This document shows positions 45,895-54,509 of a DNA stretch of 64,000 nucleotides, one piece after another. A program made the translations under genes and the position numbers. The stretch covers positions 1,612,001 to 1,676,000 of the forward strand of contig NZ_CP061718.1 in the NCBI RefSeq assembly GCF_014764365.1, in the 5' to 3' direction. A model generated the notes under the pieces. The model worked only from the letters and a program-made list of their open reading frames with translations. It was not told the DNA's origin and ran no database searches. The stretch comes from Roseococcus microcysteis. GTDB taxonomy: Bacteria; Pseudomonadota; Alphaproteobacteria; Acetobacterales; Acetobacteraceae. Each line of letters begins with the position of its first letter. Within the stretch, counting starts at the first letter, position 1.

Positions 45895-46389
45895 ATGTCG
45901 CAGGTGAAGGATCGCGGCGAAACCGTCATGGCGCAGGGCGATGCCGAACGGCCCGGGCGCATGGTGCGCGCGGCCGATGACCGCCAGGGCGGCGTCGAGC
46001 TCCCGCGCGGACGTGTGCTGATCGTCGAGGATGAGTTCTTCGTGGCCATGGATGCCGAGGACAGCCTGACGGCCGCCGGCTTCACCGTCATCGGCATCGC
46101 CGCCACGGCGGAGGCGGCCGTGACCCTGGCCGAATCGCAATCGCCCGACATCGTGCTGATGGACATCCGCCTCGTCGGCCGGCGGGACGGCATTGATGCC
46201 GCGGCCGAAATCCGCGACCGCTTCGGCATCCCCTCCGTCTTCGCCACGGCCCATTCGGACCCCACCACCCGCCACCGGGCGGAGGTGGCGGCGGCGCCGC
46301 TCGGCTGGCTGTCCAAGCCCTATACGCGGACCGAAGTCACCAACGCCCTCGGTCGCGCCCTGCTGCGCTACCGGCAGGAACGCGGCTGA
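45895..46389 (+). CDS. Single-domain response regulator
   Basis: A 164-aa CheY-like receiver with a 37-residue unconserved N-terminal extension. Acidic pocket EDEFF, phospho-acceptor Asp in IVLMDIRLVGRRDG, Thr/Ser in FATAHSD and Lys in LSKPYT are all present. There is no DNA-binding output domain, so it acts through protein contact or as a phosphate shuttle. It is 16 nt downstream of the kinase gene. Confidence 0.92.
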   Translation: MSQVKDRGETVMAQGDAERPGRMVRAADDRQGGVELPRGRVLIVEDEFFVAMDAEDSLTAAGFTVIGIAATAEAAVTLAESQSPDIVLMDIRLVGRRDGIDAAAEIRDRFGIPSVFATAHSDPTTRHRAEVAAAPLGWLSKPYTRTEVTNALGRALLRYRQERG

Positions 46390-46396
46390 GGCGCCG

Positions 46397-46696
46397 CTAC
46401 ATCCCCAGCGCGCGCTTGTAGAGGTCGAGCAGGGTCTCCTGCTCCTCCACCTCCGCCGGCTCCTTGCGGCGGAGCATGATGAGCTGGCGGATCACCTTGG
46501 GCTCGAACCCCGCCGATTTCGCTTCGGCGTAGATGTCCTTGATGTCGGAAGCGAGCGCCTTGCGCTCCTCCTCCAGCCGCTCGATCCGGTCAATGATGGA
46601 GCGCAGCCGCTCGGGCGCGATGCCGCCCACCTCGGATTCGGCGGCCTTGGCCTGGCGGGCGCGGCTCTCGGCGGCGGTGTCGGGCGTGTCGGACAT
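46397..46696 (-). CDS. gapR: GapR family DNA-binding protein (DUF2312)
   Basis: A 99-aa coiled-coil protein. The segment LRSIIDRIERLEEERKAL, then IKDIYAEAKSAGFEPKVIR and ETLLDLYKRALGM match GapR, the Caulobacter nucleoid protein that encircles overtwisted DNA ahead of polymerases. The N-terminal 25 residues are variable. Convergent with the response regulator, 7 nt apart. Confidence 0.92.
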   Translation of the reverse strand: MSDTPDTAAESRARQAKAAESEVGGIAPERLRSIIDRIERLEEERKALASDIKDIYAEAKSAGFEPKVIRQLIMLRRKEPAEVEEQETLLDLYKRALGM

Positions 46697-46760
46697 GGGC
46701 GCCTCCTTGGGCCGTTCAGGGGGGCTGGGTCTAGCCCCAAAACCCCCTGCGCGAAAGCCG

Positions 46761-47111
46761 TCAGCCGTGCTTGGCCATGGCGTCCTTGAAGGCGGCCTGC
46801 TGGGTGGGGCTGGCCTCCTTCTGGTGGGCGGCCTGCCAAGCCTTGTAGTCCATGCCGTAGACGATCTCGCGCGCGGCGGGGGTCTCCAGGGGCAGCCCGA
46901 CCTCGCCGGCGGCTTCCTGGTACCAGCGGCTGAGGCAATTCCGGCAGAACCCCGTCAGGTTCATCATGTCGATGTTCTGCACGTCGGTCCGGTCGCGCAG
47001 ATGGGCGACCAGCTTGCGGAAGGCCGCGGCCTCGATGCGGTCACGGGTGGCCTGGTCCAGGCTGGTGGCGGCGCCGAGCGCCAGGTCGGCTTCGGGCTGG
47101 GGGGCGGGCAT
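46761..47111 (-). CDS. DUF1244 family protein
   Basis: A 116-aa protein carrying the DUF1244 core FRKLVAHLRDRTDVQNIDMMNL followed by GFCRNCLSRWYQEA and EIVYGMDYKAWQ (residues about 30-92). The CRNC pair could bind metal. The function is unknown, though the family is widespread in Alphaproteobacteria. It is 64 nt upstream of gapR on the same strand. Confidence 0.88.
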   Translation of the reverse strand: MPAPQPEADLALGAATSLDQATRDRIEAAAFRKLVAHLRDRTDVQNIDMMNLTGFCRNCLSRWYQEAAGEVGLPLETPAAREIVYGMDYKAWQAAHQKEASPTQQAAFKDAMAKHG

Positions 47112-47176
47112 GGCGTCTCTCCTCTGCTCTCCCGCCCCAGATGCGCCCGAAGGGGCCCCGCTTCAACGAGGGGGCT

Positions 47177-48256
47177 TCAATCCGGGGCGTTGTCGCCCCG
47201 GATGGCGGCGATGACGGCCTGGGTCACGTCATCCATCCGCGCGGTGCCGCCGAGATCGGCCGTCAGCACGCCCTGGGCCGTCACGGCCTCGATGGCGCGC
47301 ATCAGGCGGCGGGCGCCGGCGGCCTCGCCCAGATGCTCCAGCATCATGCAGGCGGTCCAGAAGGTGGCGATGGGGTTGGCCACGCCCTGTCCCATGATGT
47401 CGAAGGCCGAGCCATGGATGGGCTCGAACATCGAGGGGTATTGCCGGGTCGGATCCAGGTTGGCGGTGGGCGCGACACCCAGCGAACCCGCCAGCGCGCC
47501 CGCCAGGTCGCTCAGGATGTCGGCGTGCAGGTTGGTGGCCACGACGGTATCAATGCCGGCCGGCTTGCGGACCATGCGGGCCGCCATGGCGTCCACCAGC
47601 TCCTTCTCCCAGCGCACCTCGGGGAAGTCCTCGGCGACCTTGGCCGCCACCTCGTCCCAGAAGACCATGCCGTGGCGCTGGGCGTTGGACTTGGTCACCA
47701 CCGTCAGCAGCTTGCGCGGGCGTGAGGCCGCGATGGCGAAGGCCGCGCGCATGATCCGTTCCACGCCGGCGCGGGTGAAGATGGAGGTCTCGGTCGCCAC
47801 CTCGATGGCGTGGCCGCGATGGGCGCGCCCGCCATGGCCGGCATATTCGCCCTCGCTGTTCTCGCGCACGATCACCCAGTCAATGGCGCCGGGCGCCAGG
47901 CCGCGCAGCGGGCTTTCGAGGCCGGGCAGCACGCGGGTGGGGCGGATGTTCGCGAACTGGTCGAAGCCCTGGCAGATGGCCAGGCGCAGGCCCCACAGCG
48001 TCAGGTCATCGGGCAGATGCGGGTCGCCCACCGCGCCGAAATAGATGGCATCGAAGCGCTTGAGCTGGTCCAGCCCGTCCTCGGGCATCATGCGCCCATT
48101 GGCGCGGTAGTAGTCGCTGCCCCAGGGGAATTCCGTCACGTCGAGGGAAAAATCGCCGGCGCGCTCGGTCAGGGCCCGCAGCACGGCGAGGCCGGCGGGA
48201 ATGACCTCCTGGCCGATGCCATCGCCCGGAATGGCCGCGATCTTGTGGGTCCGCAT
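47177..48256 (-). CDS. Tartrate dehydrogenase / D-malate dehydrogenase-type enzyme (TtuC-like)
   Basis: A 359-aa NAD-dependent beta-decarboxylating dehydrogenase. Seen: AAIPGDGIGQEVIPAG, VRENSEGEYAGHGGRAHRG near residue 133 (the ENSEGEY form marks tartrate/malate enzymes, not LeuB), DILSDLAGALAGSLGVAPTAN and the NAD site EPIHGSAFDIMGQG. It converts tartrate or D-malate to keto acids. With the TtuD-like and pyruvate kinase genes 3 kb away it fits a tartrate-glycerate route. Confidence 0.9.
   Translation of the reverse strand: MRTHKIAAIPGDGIGQEVIPAGLAVLRALTERAGDFSLDVTEFPWGSDYYRANGRMMPEDGLDQLKRFDAIYFGAVGDPHLPDDLTLWGLRLAICQGFDQFANIRPTRVLPGLESPLRGLAPGAIDWVIVRENSEGEYAGHGGRAHRGHAIEVATETSIFTRAGVERIMRAAFAIAASRPRKLLTVVTKSNAQRHGMVFWDEVAAKVAEDFPEVRWEKELVDAMAARMVRKPAGIDTVVATNLHADILSDLAGALAGSLGVAPTANLDPTRQYPSMFEPIHGSAFDIMGQGVANPIATFWTACMMLEHLGEAAGARRLMRAIEAVTAQGVLTADLGGTARMDDVTQAVIAAIRGDNAPD
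47180..47203 (-). terminator. Possible terminator hairpin at the end of the TtuC-like gene
   Basis: A perfect 10-bp stem, ATCCGGGGCG-ACAA-CGCCCCGGAT, encodes the last residues of the dehydrogenase and ends beside its stop. No T-run follows, so it may only slow polymerase or block exonucleases. Confidence 0.4.
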
Positions 48257-48307
48257 TGGGGGGTGCCTCCTTGCCTTCCCCGCCGCATTGCCATGGCCGG
48301 ACGGGGC

Positions 48308-48778
48308 CTACCAGCCCCGGGTGCCGGGCGCGCCCTTGAAGGGCCCTTCCACATCGGGGGTGATCCAACCGCCATAGAAGCCGCCGGGCTGGGGCTCGAC
48401 GCGGTCCTCGTCCACCCAGCAGGCGTCCACCCGGCCGGCATAGAGCGCGACATGCCCGGCGATGGCGGCGAATTCGGGCGTGGGGTCGGGGTAGGACCAG
48501 GCGGCGCGCGCCGCGACCTTCCCGCCGCCCAGCAGGTCCAGATAGCGCGCGCTGCCCTTCCATTCGCAGAAGCTCGACCCCTGGGCAGGGCGCAGCGCGC
48601 CGGGGGCGAAGGCGGCGGCGGGGATATACCAGGAAGGCGGGTGCCAGGTTTCCAGCACCCGCCAACACTCCCGGCTGTCCACGATCACCTCCCCGCCCAG
48701 GATCACCCGCACGCGGCGCGTGCTGGGCTCCAGCCGGGGCGGGCGGGGGTAGTCGGGGGCGCGTTCGCGGGCGGGCAT
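48308..48778 (-). CDS. DUF427 family protein
   Basis: A 156-aa protein of the DUF427 fold. Family marks are SSFCEWKGSARYLDL and AAWSYPDPTPEF. Homologues are common stand-alone proteins of unknown role. The start ATG at 48778 overlaps the stop of the Bug receptor gene, so it is co-translated with that gene. Confidence 0.87.
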   Translation of the reverse strand: MPARERAPDYPRPPRLEPSTRRVRVILGGEVIVDSRECWRVLETWHPPSWYIPAAAFAPGALRPAQGSSFCEWKGSARYLDLLGGGKVAARAAWSYPDPTPEFAAIAGHVALYAGRVDACWVDEDRVEPQPGGFYGGWITPDVEGPFKGAPGTRGW

Positions 48779-49764
48779 CAGAAGGTGGAGCGGATGCCGG
48801 CGCTGCGGATCAGGGCACCCCATTTCGCCTGCTCCCGCGCCAGGAAGGCGTCGCCATCCGCGGGGTTGGAGTGGATGGGCGCGAAGCCCAGTTCCGCGAG
48901 GCGCGGGGCGATCTCGGGCGCCTGGGCGGCGGCCAGCGCCACCTCGTTCAGCCGGTTCACCACCGCATCGGGCGTGGCCTTGGGCGCCACCAGCATGACC
49001 CAGGTGTAGACCTCGTATTCCGCCAGGCGCTGGTCGGTCTCGGCCATGGTGGGCACGTCGGGGTATCCCGGGATGCGCGCCTGCACCAGCGAGGCCAGGG
49101 GCCGGATGGTGCCCGCCCGCATCTGCGCGCCGGCGCCGGGCAGGTCGGCGAAGACCATCTGCACCTGCCCGCCCATCAGCGCCGCGATGGCGGGGCCTGA
49201 GCCGCGATAGGCGACATGCACGATGTCGGCGCCCATCATCATCCGGTACATCTCGCCGCCCAGGTGCAGCGGCGTGCCATTGCCGGACGAACCATAGTTG
49301 AGACGCCCTGGGTTGGCCGCCACGTAACGGTGGAACTCGGCCATGTCCCGCGCCGGGAAGTCATTCCGCACCACCAGGATGTAGGGCACGGTCGCGATAT
49401 GGCTGATCACGCGGAAGCTCGCCGCCGTGTCGAAGGGCGGCGGATCCATGGTCAGCGGCGCCGTCAGGAAGGAGATGGGCGCCATCATGATGGTGTGGCC
49501 ATCGGGCTGCGCCTGCATCACGGCGCGCGAGCCGATGGTGGAACCGGCCCCGGGGCGGTTGTCCACATTCACCGGGCGGCCCAGCAGTTCGGCCATGCGC
49601 GGCGCCATGAGGCGGGCCGCGATGTCGGGCGAGCCGCCGGGTGCGAAGGGGACGATGACGGTGATGGGCCGCTCGGGGAAGGCCGACTGCGCGCGGGTCG
49701 CGGCGGCCGGCAGCGCCGCCCCCATCAGGCCCAGCGCCACGCGGCGCGATGTGTGGATCGCCAT
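48778..49764 (-). CDS. Bug-type tripartite tricarboxylate transporter receptor
   Basis: A 328-aa periplasmic solute-binding protein. The N-terminal RRVALGLMGAALPAAATRA looks like a Sec or Tat export signal. Family marks follow: FPERPITVIVPFAPGGSPDIAAR in two parts, DNRPGAGSTIG, NYGSSGNGTPLHL and VHVAYRGSGPA. Bug proteins bind carboxylates such as tartrate, malate or aromatic acids; TctA/TctB membrane partners are not in the window. The context suggests a hydroxy-acid ligand. Confidence 0.93.
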   Translation of the reverse strand: MAIHTSRRVALGLMGAALPAAATRAQSAFPERPITVIVPFAPGGSPDIAARLMAPRMAELLGRPVNVDNRPGAGSTIGSRAVMQAQPDGHTIMMAPISFLTAPLTMDPPPFDTAASFRVISHIATVPYILVVRNDFPARDMAEFHRYVAANPGRLNYGSSGNGTPLHLGGEMYRMMMGADIVHVAYRGSGPAIAALMGGQVQMVFADLPGAGAQMRAGTIRPLASLVQARIPGYPDVPTMAETDQRLAEYEVYTWVMLVAPKATPDAVVNRLNEVALAAAQAPEIAPRLAELGFAPIHSNPADGDAFLAREQAKWGALIRSAGIRSTF

Positions 49765-49843
49765 CCTGGTGTTCTCCTCCTGCTTGTTGTTGGGGAGGAG
49801 GTTAGGACGACGATCGCCCGCAAGGGAACGGCTTGCGGGCGCC

Positions 49844-51160
49844 TCAGCCGGGGAAGAAGCGGTTGGGTGGGCGTGGCAGGCCCAGATTTTCCCGCAGGGT
49901 GGCGCCCGCATATTCGCCGCGCACCAGGCCGCGCCGGCGCAGGATGGGCACCACATCCTCGACGAAACGCTCGAACTGGGTCGGGAAGAAGGGCGGCATG
50001 ATGTTGAAGCCATCGGCCGCGCCGCCGCGGAACCATTCCTCCAGCGCATCGGCCACCTGTTCGGGCGTGCCCCAGACGATGCGGTGCCCCCGCGCCCCGG
50101 CCACCAGGTAGTAGAGCTCCCGAAGGGTCAGGTTCTCGCGCCGGGCGAGGTCGGTCAGCAGCCGCGCGCGGCTTTGCAACTGGTCGGATTGCGGCAGGTC
50201 GGGCAGGGGGCCGTCGAGGTCGTAGCCGGAGATGTCATGGCCCAGCCGGTCGCTCAGCAGCAGGATGGCGGCGGCGGGGTCAATGCCGCCCTGGAGCTGG
50301 GCGTAGAGCGCCTTCGCCTCGGCCTCGGTCCCGCCGATCACGGGGCAGACGCCGGGCAGCACCATCACATGGGCGGGGTCGCGCCCCGCCTCGCGCACCT
50401 GGGCGTGGAGGCCCTCGCGGAAGGCGCGGCCCTCGGCCTCAGTCTGCTGGGCGGTGAAGATGATCTCCCCCACCCGCGCCGCCAGCCGCTGCCCCGGCCC
50501 GGAGGAACCCGACTGGATGATGACCGGATGCCCCTGCGGCGGCCGCGAAACGTTCAGGGGCCCGGACACCGTGAAGAACTCGCCCTGATGGTTCAGCGTG
50601 TGGACGCGCCCCGGCTCGACATAGACGCCCCGCGCCTTGTCCTTCACGAAGGCGTCATCGGCGAAGCTGTCCCAAAGCCCGCGCACGACATCGATAAATT
50701 CTTCCGCAATGGCGTAGCGGTCGTCATGGGAGGGGTGCTGTCCCCGCATGAAATTGGCCGAGGACCGCGCATAGGAGGTGGTGACGGCATTCCACGCGGC
50801 CCGGCCGCCGCTGATGTGGTCCAGGCTCGCGAAGGCGCGGGCCAAGTGGAAGGGCTCCGTGTAGGTCGTGGACATGGTGGCGGCCAGGCCGATGTGCCGC
50901 GTTCCCATGGCGAGCGCCGAAAGCAGCGCCACCGGCTCCAGCCGCGCGACGAAGGAGGGGTGGGCATCGACGCTGGTGGTCAACCCATCGGCAAGGAAGA
51001 GCAGGTCAAAATGCCCCGCCTCGGCCGTGGCGGCGATGCGCTGGATCAGGCCCAGGTTCTCGCCGCCGAACTCCGCCTCGGGGTGGCGCCATCCGGCGAC
51101 GTGGTGGCCCGCGCCCTGGAGGAAGAGGCCAAGGCGCATGGGGCGAGCGAGGGCGTTCAT
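49844..51160 (-). CDS. LLM class flavin-dependent monooxygenase (NtaA/SnaA family)
   Basis: A 438-aa luciferase-like enzyme. It begins LARPMRLGLFLQGAGHHVAGWRHP, typical of the nitrilotriacetate monooxygenase group, and has FDLLFLADGLTTSVD, TYTEPFHLARAFASLDHISGGRAAWN in two parts and PVIIQSGSSGPGQ, which bind FMN. It needs reduced FMN from a reductase not present here. The substrate (sulfonate, aminopolycarboxylate or similar) is unknown. Confidence 0.92.
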   Translation of the reverse strand: MNALARPMRLGLFLQGAGHHVAGWRHPEAEFGGENLGLIQRIAATAEAGHFDLLFLADGLTTSVDAHPSFVARLEPVALLSALAMGTRHIGLAATMSTTYTEPFHLARAFASLDHISGGRAAWNAVTTSYARSSANFMRGQHPSHDDRYAIAEEFIDVVRGLWDSFADDAFVKDKARGVYVEPGRVHTLNHQGEFFTVSGPLNVSRPPQGHPVIIQSGSSGPGQRLAARVGEIIFTAQQTEAEGRAFREGLHAQVREAGRDPAHVMVLPGVCPVIGGTEAEAKALYAQLQGGIDPAAAILLLSDRLGHDISGYDLDGPLPDLPQSDQLQSRARLLTDLARRENLTLRELYYLVAGARGHRIVWGTPEQVADALEEWFRGGAADGFNIMPPFFPTQFERFVEDVVPILRRRGLVRGEYAGATLRENLGLPRPPNRFFPG

Positions 51161-51259
51161 GGAAGCGACTGAAAAGCCACGGCCCTGCCCTGTCAATCAG
51201 CGCCCCGGTGGCCGTGGCGCGCATCCTTGTCCATAGTGGGAGGAAGAGGAGGGCAAGGC

Positions 51260-52552
51260 ATGTCTGGCGGCTGGGATGATGCGCGGGCCGAGGCCGCGCT
51301 GCGGGCAATGTTCGCGGCGGGCGTGCGCGCGGCCGATCCGCTGTCGGTGCTGGCCGCCCATCTGCCCGAGCCCCCGCGCCAGGGCCGCGTGATCGTGGTG
51401 GGTGTCGGCAAGGCCGCGGCCAAGATGGCGCAGGCCGTGGAAGCCGCCTGGGCCGATGTGCCGCTGACCGGCCTCGTCATCGCGCCGCACGGGGCGGGGC
51501 TGCCGCTGTCGCGCATCGCGCTGCGCTTCGGTGCCCATCCGGTGCCCGATGCCGGGGGGGCCGCGGCGGCGGGCGAGATCCTGTCCATGCTGGACGGCCT
51601 GACCGAGCGCGACCTGGTGCTGGCCCTGATCTCGGGCGGGGGTTCGGCGCTGGCCACTCTGCCCGCGCCGGGGCTGACCCTGGAGGACCTGATCGCCACC
51701 AACCGGGCGCTGCTGGCCTCGGGCGCCTCCATCCACGCCATGAACGCCATCCGCAAGCATCTCTCGGCCTTCTCGGGCGGGCGGCTGGCGGCGGCGGCGC
51801 ATCCGGCGCGCGTCGTGACGCTCGCCATCTCCGACGTGCCGGGGGATGACCCGGAGGTGATCGCCTCCGGCCCCACCGTCGCCGACCCCACCACCTTCGC
51901 CGAGGCGCGCGCCCTGGTCGCCCATCACCGCATGGCGCTGCCCGAGGCGGTGCGGCGCCACCTGGAGGCGGGCGCGGAGGAAAGCCCCAAGCCCGGCGAC
52001 CCGCGCCTCGCCACCGCCGAATTCCGCATGATCGCGACCCCCATGATGGCGCTGCGGGCCATGGCCGAGGCCGCGCGGGCGGAAGGCCTCACCCCCCTCA
52101 TCCTCGGCGATGCGCTGGAGGGCGAGGCCCGGCATGTCGGCACGGCCCTGGCCGGCATCGCGCGCAGCGTGGCCGCGCATGGCCACCCCCTGCCCGCCCC
52201 CTGCGTGCTGCTCTCGGGCGGCGAGACCACGGTCACCCTCCCTGCCGGCACGAAGGGCAGCGGCGGGCGCAACACCGCCTGCCTGCTGGCCATGGCGCTG
52301 ACGCTGAACGGCGCCCCCGCCACCTGGGCGCTGGCCGCCGACACGGATGGGATAGACGGAAGGTCGGAAGCCGCCGGCGCCATCGCGGGACCGGGCACGC
52401 TCGCCGCCGCCCGCCAGAAAGGCCTCGACCCGCGCGCCTGCCTGGAGGAGCATCGCAGCCTCGACGTCTTCGAGGCCGCGGGGACCGCGCTGCGGACCGG
52501 CCCCACCCTCACCAATGTGAACGACGTCCGCGCCATCCTGATCGGCGCCTGA
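51260..52552 (+). CDS. Glycerate 2-kinase (MOFRL family; TtuD-like)
   Basis: A 430-aa protein of the glycerate kinase/hydroxypyruvate reductase (TtuD) family. N-terminal part: VVGVGKAAAKMAQAVEAAW and LALISGGGSALATLPAPGLTL; HAMNAIRKHLSAFSGGRLA carries conserved Lys/Arg; the C-terminal MOFRL domain holds LLSGGETTVTLP, GSGGRNTACLLAMAL and AADTDGIDG. It makes 2-phosphoglycerate from glycerate. It is divergent from the LLM gene and 10 nt upstream of pyruvate kinase. Confidence 0.93.
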   Translation: MSGGWDDARAEAALRAMFAAGVRAADPLSVLAAHLPEPPRQGRVIVVGVGKAAAKMAQAVEAAWADVPLTGLVIAPHGAGLPLSRIALRFGAHPVPDAGGAAAAGEILSMLDGLTERDLVLALISGGGSALATLPAPGLTLEDLIATNRALLASGASIHAMNAIRKHLSAFSGGRLAAAAHPARVVTLAISDVPGDDPEVIASGPTVADPTTFAEARALVAHHRMALPEAVRRHLEAGAEESPKPGDPRLATAEFRMIATPMMALRAMAEAARAEGLTPLILGDALEGEARHVGTALAGIARSVAAHGHPLPAPCVLLSGGETTVTLPAGTKGSGGRNTACLLAMALTLNGAPATWALAADTDGIDGRSEAAGAIAGPGTLAAARQKGLDPRACLEEHRSLDVFEAAGTALRTGPTLTNVNDVRAILIGA

Positions 52553-52562
52553 AGGAGACGCG

Positions 52563-53999
52563 ATGCCCCCTCGCATTCCCATGCGGCGCCACCGGCGCAC
52601 CAAGATCATCGCCACCCTCGGCCCCGCGAGCAGCACGGTCGAGATGATCGAGAAGCTGTTCCGCGCCGGCGCCGACGTGTTCCGGCTGAATTTCAGCCAT
52701 GGCAGCCATGAGGACCACGCCCAGCGCATCGAGATGATCCGCGACGTGGAGAAGCGCCTGGGCCGGCCTATCGGCATCCTGGCCGATGTGCAGGGGCCCA
52801 AGCTGCGCGTGGGCAAGTTCGCCGCCGGGCGCGTGCAGCTCACCCCCGGCAAGCCCTTCCGCCTCGACCTCAGCCCCACGCCGGGCGATGTGCGCCGCGC
52901 CCAATTGCCCCACCCCGAGATCATCGCCGCCGCGCGCATCGGCACCACGCTGCTGCTCGATGACGGCAAGCTGAAGCTGCGCGTCACGCGCCAGGTGGAG
53001 GGCGACCACCTGGAGACCGAGGTGGTGGTGGGCGGGCCCCTGTCGGACCGCAAGGGCGTGAACGTGCCGGACGTAGCCCTGCCCATCCCGGCGCTGACGG
53101 CCAAGGACCGCGCGGACCTCGACTTCGTGCTGCCGCTGGGCATCGAATATGTGGGCCTCAGCTTCGTGCAGCGCCCTGAGGACGTGGCCGAGGCGCAGGA
53201 GATCGCGGCCGGACGCGCCTGGATCATGGTGAAGATGGAGAAGCCCCAGGCCGTCGAGAACATGGACGGCATCCTGGCGCTGGCCGATGCCGTGATGGTC
53301 GCGCGCGGCGATCTTGGCGTGGAACTCCCACCCGAGGAGGTGCCGCTGGTGCAGAAGCGACTGGTGCGCGCCGCCCGGGCGCTGGGCAAGCCGGTCGTGG
53401 TGGCGACGCAGATGCTGGAGAGCATGATCACCGCCCCCTCCCCCACCCGCGCCGAAGCCAGTGACGTGGCGACGGCGGTGTTCGACGGGGCGGATGCGGT
53501 GATGCTCTCGGCCGAGACGGCGGCGGGGCAATACCCGCTGGAGGCCGTCTCCATCATGGACCGCATCGTGGCCCGCACCGAGCAGGATGCCGGCTGGCGC
53601 GCCCAGACCGACCAGAGCCGCCCCGAGGCCGAGCGCACCAGCGCGGGCGCCATCGCCGCCGCGGCCGCCCAGGTGGCGCGCACCATCGGTGCGCAGGTGG
53701 TGGCCACCTTCACCTCCACCGCCAGCACCACCCTGCGGGTGGCGCGGGAGCGGCCGGACTGTCCCATCCTGGGCCTGACGCCCCGCATGGAATCGGCGCG
53801 GCGCCTGGCGGTGGTGTGGGGGGTGCATCCGCTCGTGGTCCAGGATATCCACTCCATGACGGAGATGGTGGCGCGCGCCACCCGGGCCGCCATGCAGGAG
53901 GGGTTCGCGAGGACGGGCGAGGAGATCGTCGTCACCGCGGGCGTTCCCTTCGGCACCCCGGGGACGACCAACTCGCTCCGTGTCGCCCTGGTGAAATGA
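52563..53999 (+). CDS. pyk: Pyruvate kinase
   Basis: A 478-aa glycolytic enzyme. KIIATLGPASS at the start, FRLNFSHGSHEDH near residue 40, the catalytic MVKMEKPQAVENMDGIL near 223 followed by MVARGDLGVELP, and the K+/ADP site VATQMLESMI. The C-domain is of normal length. Following a TtuD-type glycerate kinase, it corresponds to TtuE of tartrate operons, taking 2-phosphoglycerate-derived PEP to pyruvate; it may also be the only pyk of the cell. Confidence 0.95.
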   Translation: MPPRIPMRRHRRTKIIATLGPASSTVEMIEKLFRAGADVFRLNFSHGSHEDHAQRIEMIRDVEKRLGRPIGILADVQGPKLRVGKFAAGRVQLTPGKPFRLDLSPTPGDVRRAQLPHPEIIAAARIGTTLLLDDGKLKLRVTRQVEGDHLETEVVVGGPLSDRKGVNVPDVALPIPALTAKDRADLDFVLPLGIEYVGLSFVQRPEDVAEAQEIAAGRAWIMVKMEKPQAVENMDGILALADAVMVARGDLGVELPPEEVPLVQKRLVRAARALGKPVVVATQMLESMITAPSPTRAEASDVATAVFDGADAVMLSAETAAGQYPLEAVSIMDRIVARTEQDAGWRAQTDQSRPEAERTSAGAIAAAAAQVARTIGAQVVATFTSTASTTLRVARERPDCPILGLTPRMESARRLAVVWGVHPLVVQDIHSMTEMVARATRAAMQEGFARTGEEIVVTAGVPFGTPGTTNSLRVALVK

Positions 54000-54013
54000 G
54001 GATACCCGCCCCG

Positions 54014-54445
54014 ATGAAGCGCCTTTTCCTGGCCGCGCTGCTGGCCCCCACCCTGCTTTGGGCCGCCGCCGCCCCGGCCGCCGCCCAGCGCAGCGGTGTC
54101 TATGAGGTGACGGGGCGCAACCTCGACGGCTCCGAATACCGGGGGTTGCTGGAACTGCGGCAGGTGGGGCTGACAAGCTTCCACCTGATCTGGAACATCG
54201 GGCGCGAGACGATCGAGGGGGTGGGGATGGTCTCCGGCCGCACCTTCGCCACCGCCTTCACCGCCGGCAACATGACCGGCATGGGCATCTATGAGCTGCG
54301 CGACGGTGACGTGATGGAGGGCAGCTGGACGCTGATGGGCGCCCAGGGCAATGGCAGCGAAACGCTGCGCCCGGCCACCGAGACGCCGCCCCCGGGCATC
54401 ACCCCGGGCGTCACCCCCGGCACCCAGGCCCCCGCCCGCCCCTGA
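54014..54445 (+). CDS. Exported hypothetical protein
   Basis: A 143-aa protein with a signal peptide (MKRLFLAALLAPTLLWAAAAPAAAQ). The mature part, from SGVYEVTGRNLDGSEYRG, is a small beta-rich domain with repeated Gly-containing strands, and the end is Pro/Thr-rich. An upstream ATG at 53996 overlaps the pyk stop as ATGA and is an alternative start, although the signal peptide is cleaner from 54014. No named family is recognised. Confidence 0.77.
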   Translation: MKRLFLAALLAPTLLWAAAAPAAAQRSGVYEVTGRNLDGSEYRGLLELRQVGLTSFHLIWNIGRETIEGVGMVSGRTFATAFTAGNMTGMGIYELRDGDVMEGSWTLMGAQGNGSETLRPATETPPPGITPGVTPGTQAPARP

Positions 54446-54476
54446 GCCGCAACCCTTTCGCCGGCGGGCAACTGAT

Positions 54477-54506
54477 GGCACCCTCGCGGCAAATGCGAGG
54501 GATGCC
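54477..54506 (+). promoter_or_regulatory. Leader hairpin of the metY-like gene
   Basis: GGCA-CCCTCGC (54477-54487), loop GGCAAAT, then GCGAGGG-A-TGCC (54495-54506) form an 11-bp stem with one bulged A, ending 3 nt before the start codon and next to the AGG of the ribosome-binding site. Sulfhydrylase genes of this type are often under SAM riboswitches in Alphaproteobacteria. I could not match this leader to a known class. Confidence 0.5.
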
Positions 54507-54509
54507 AGG

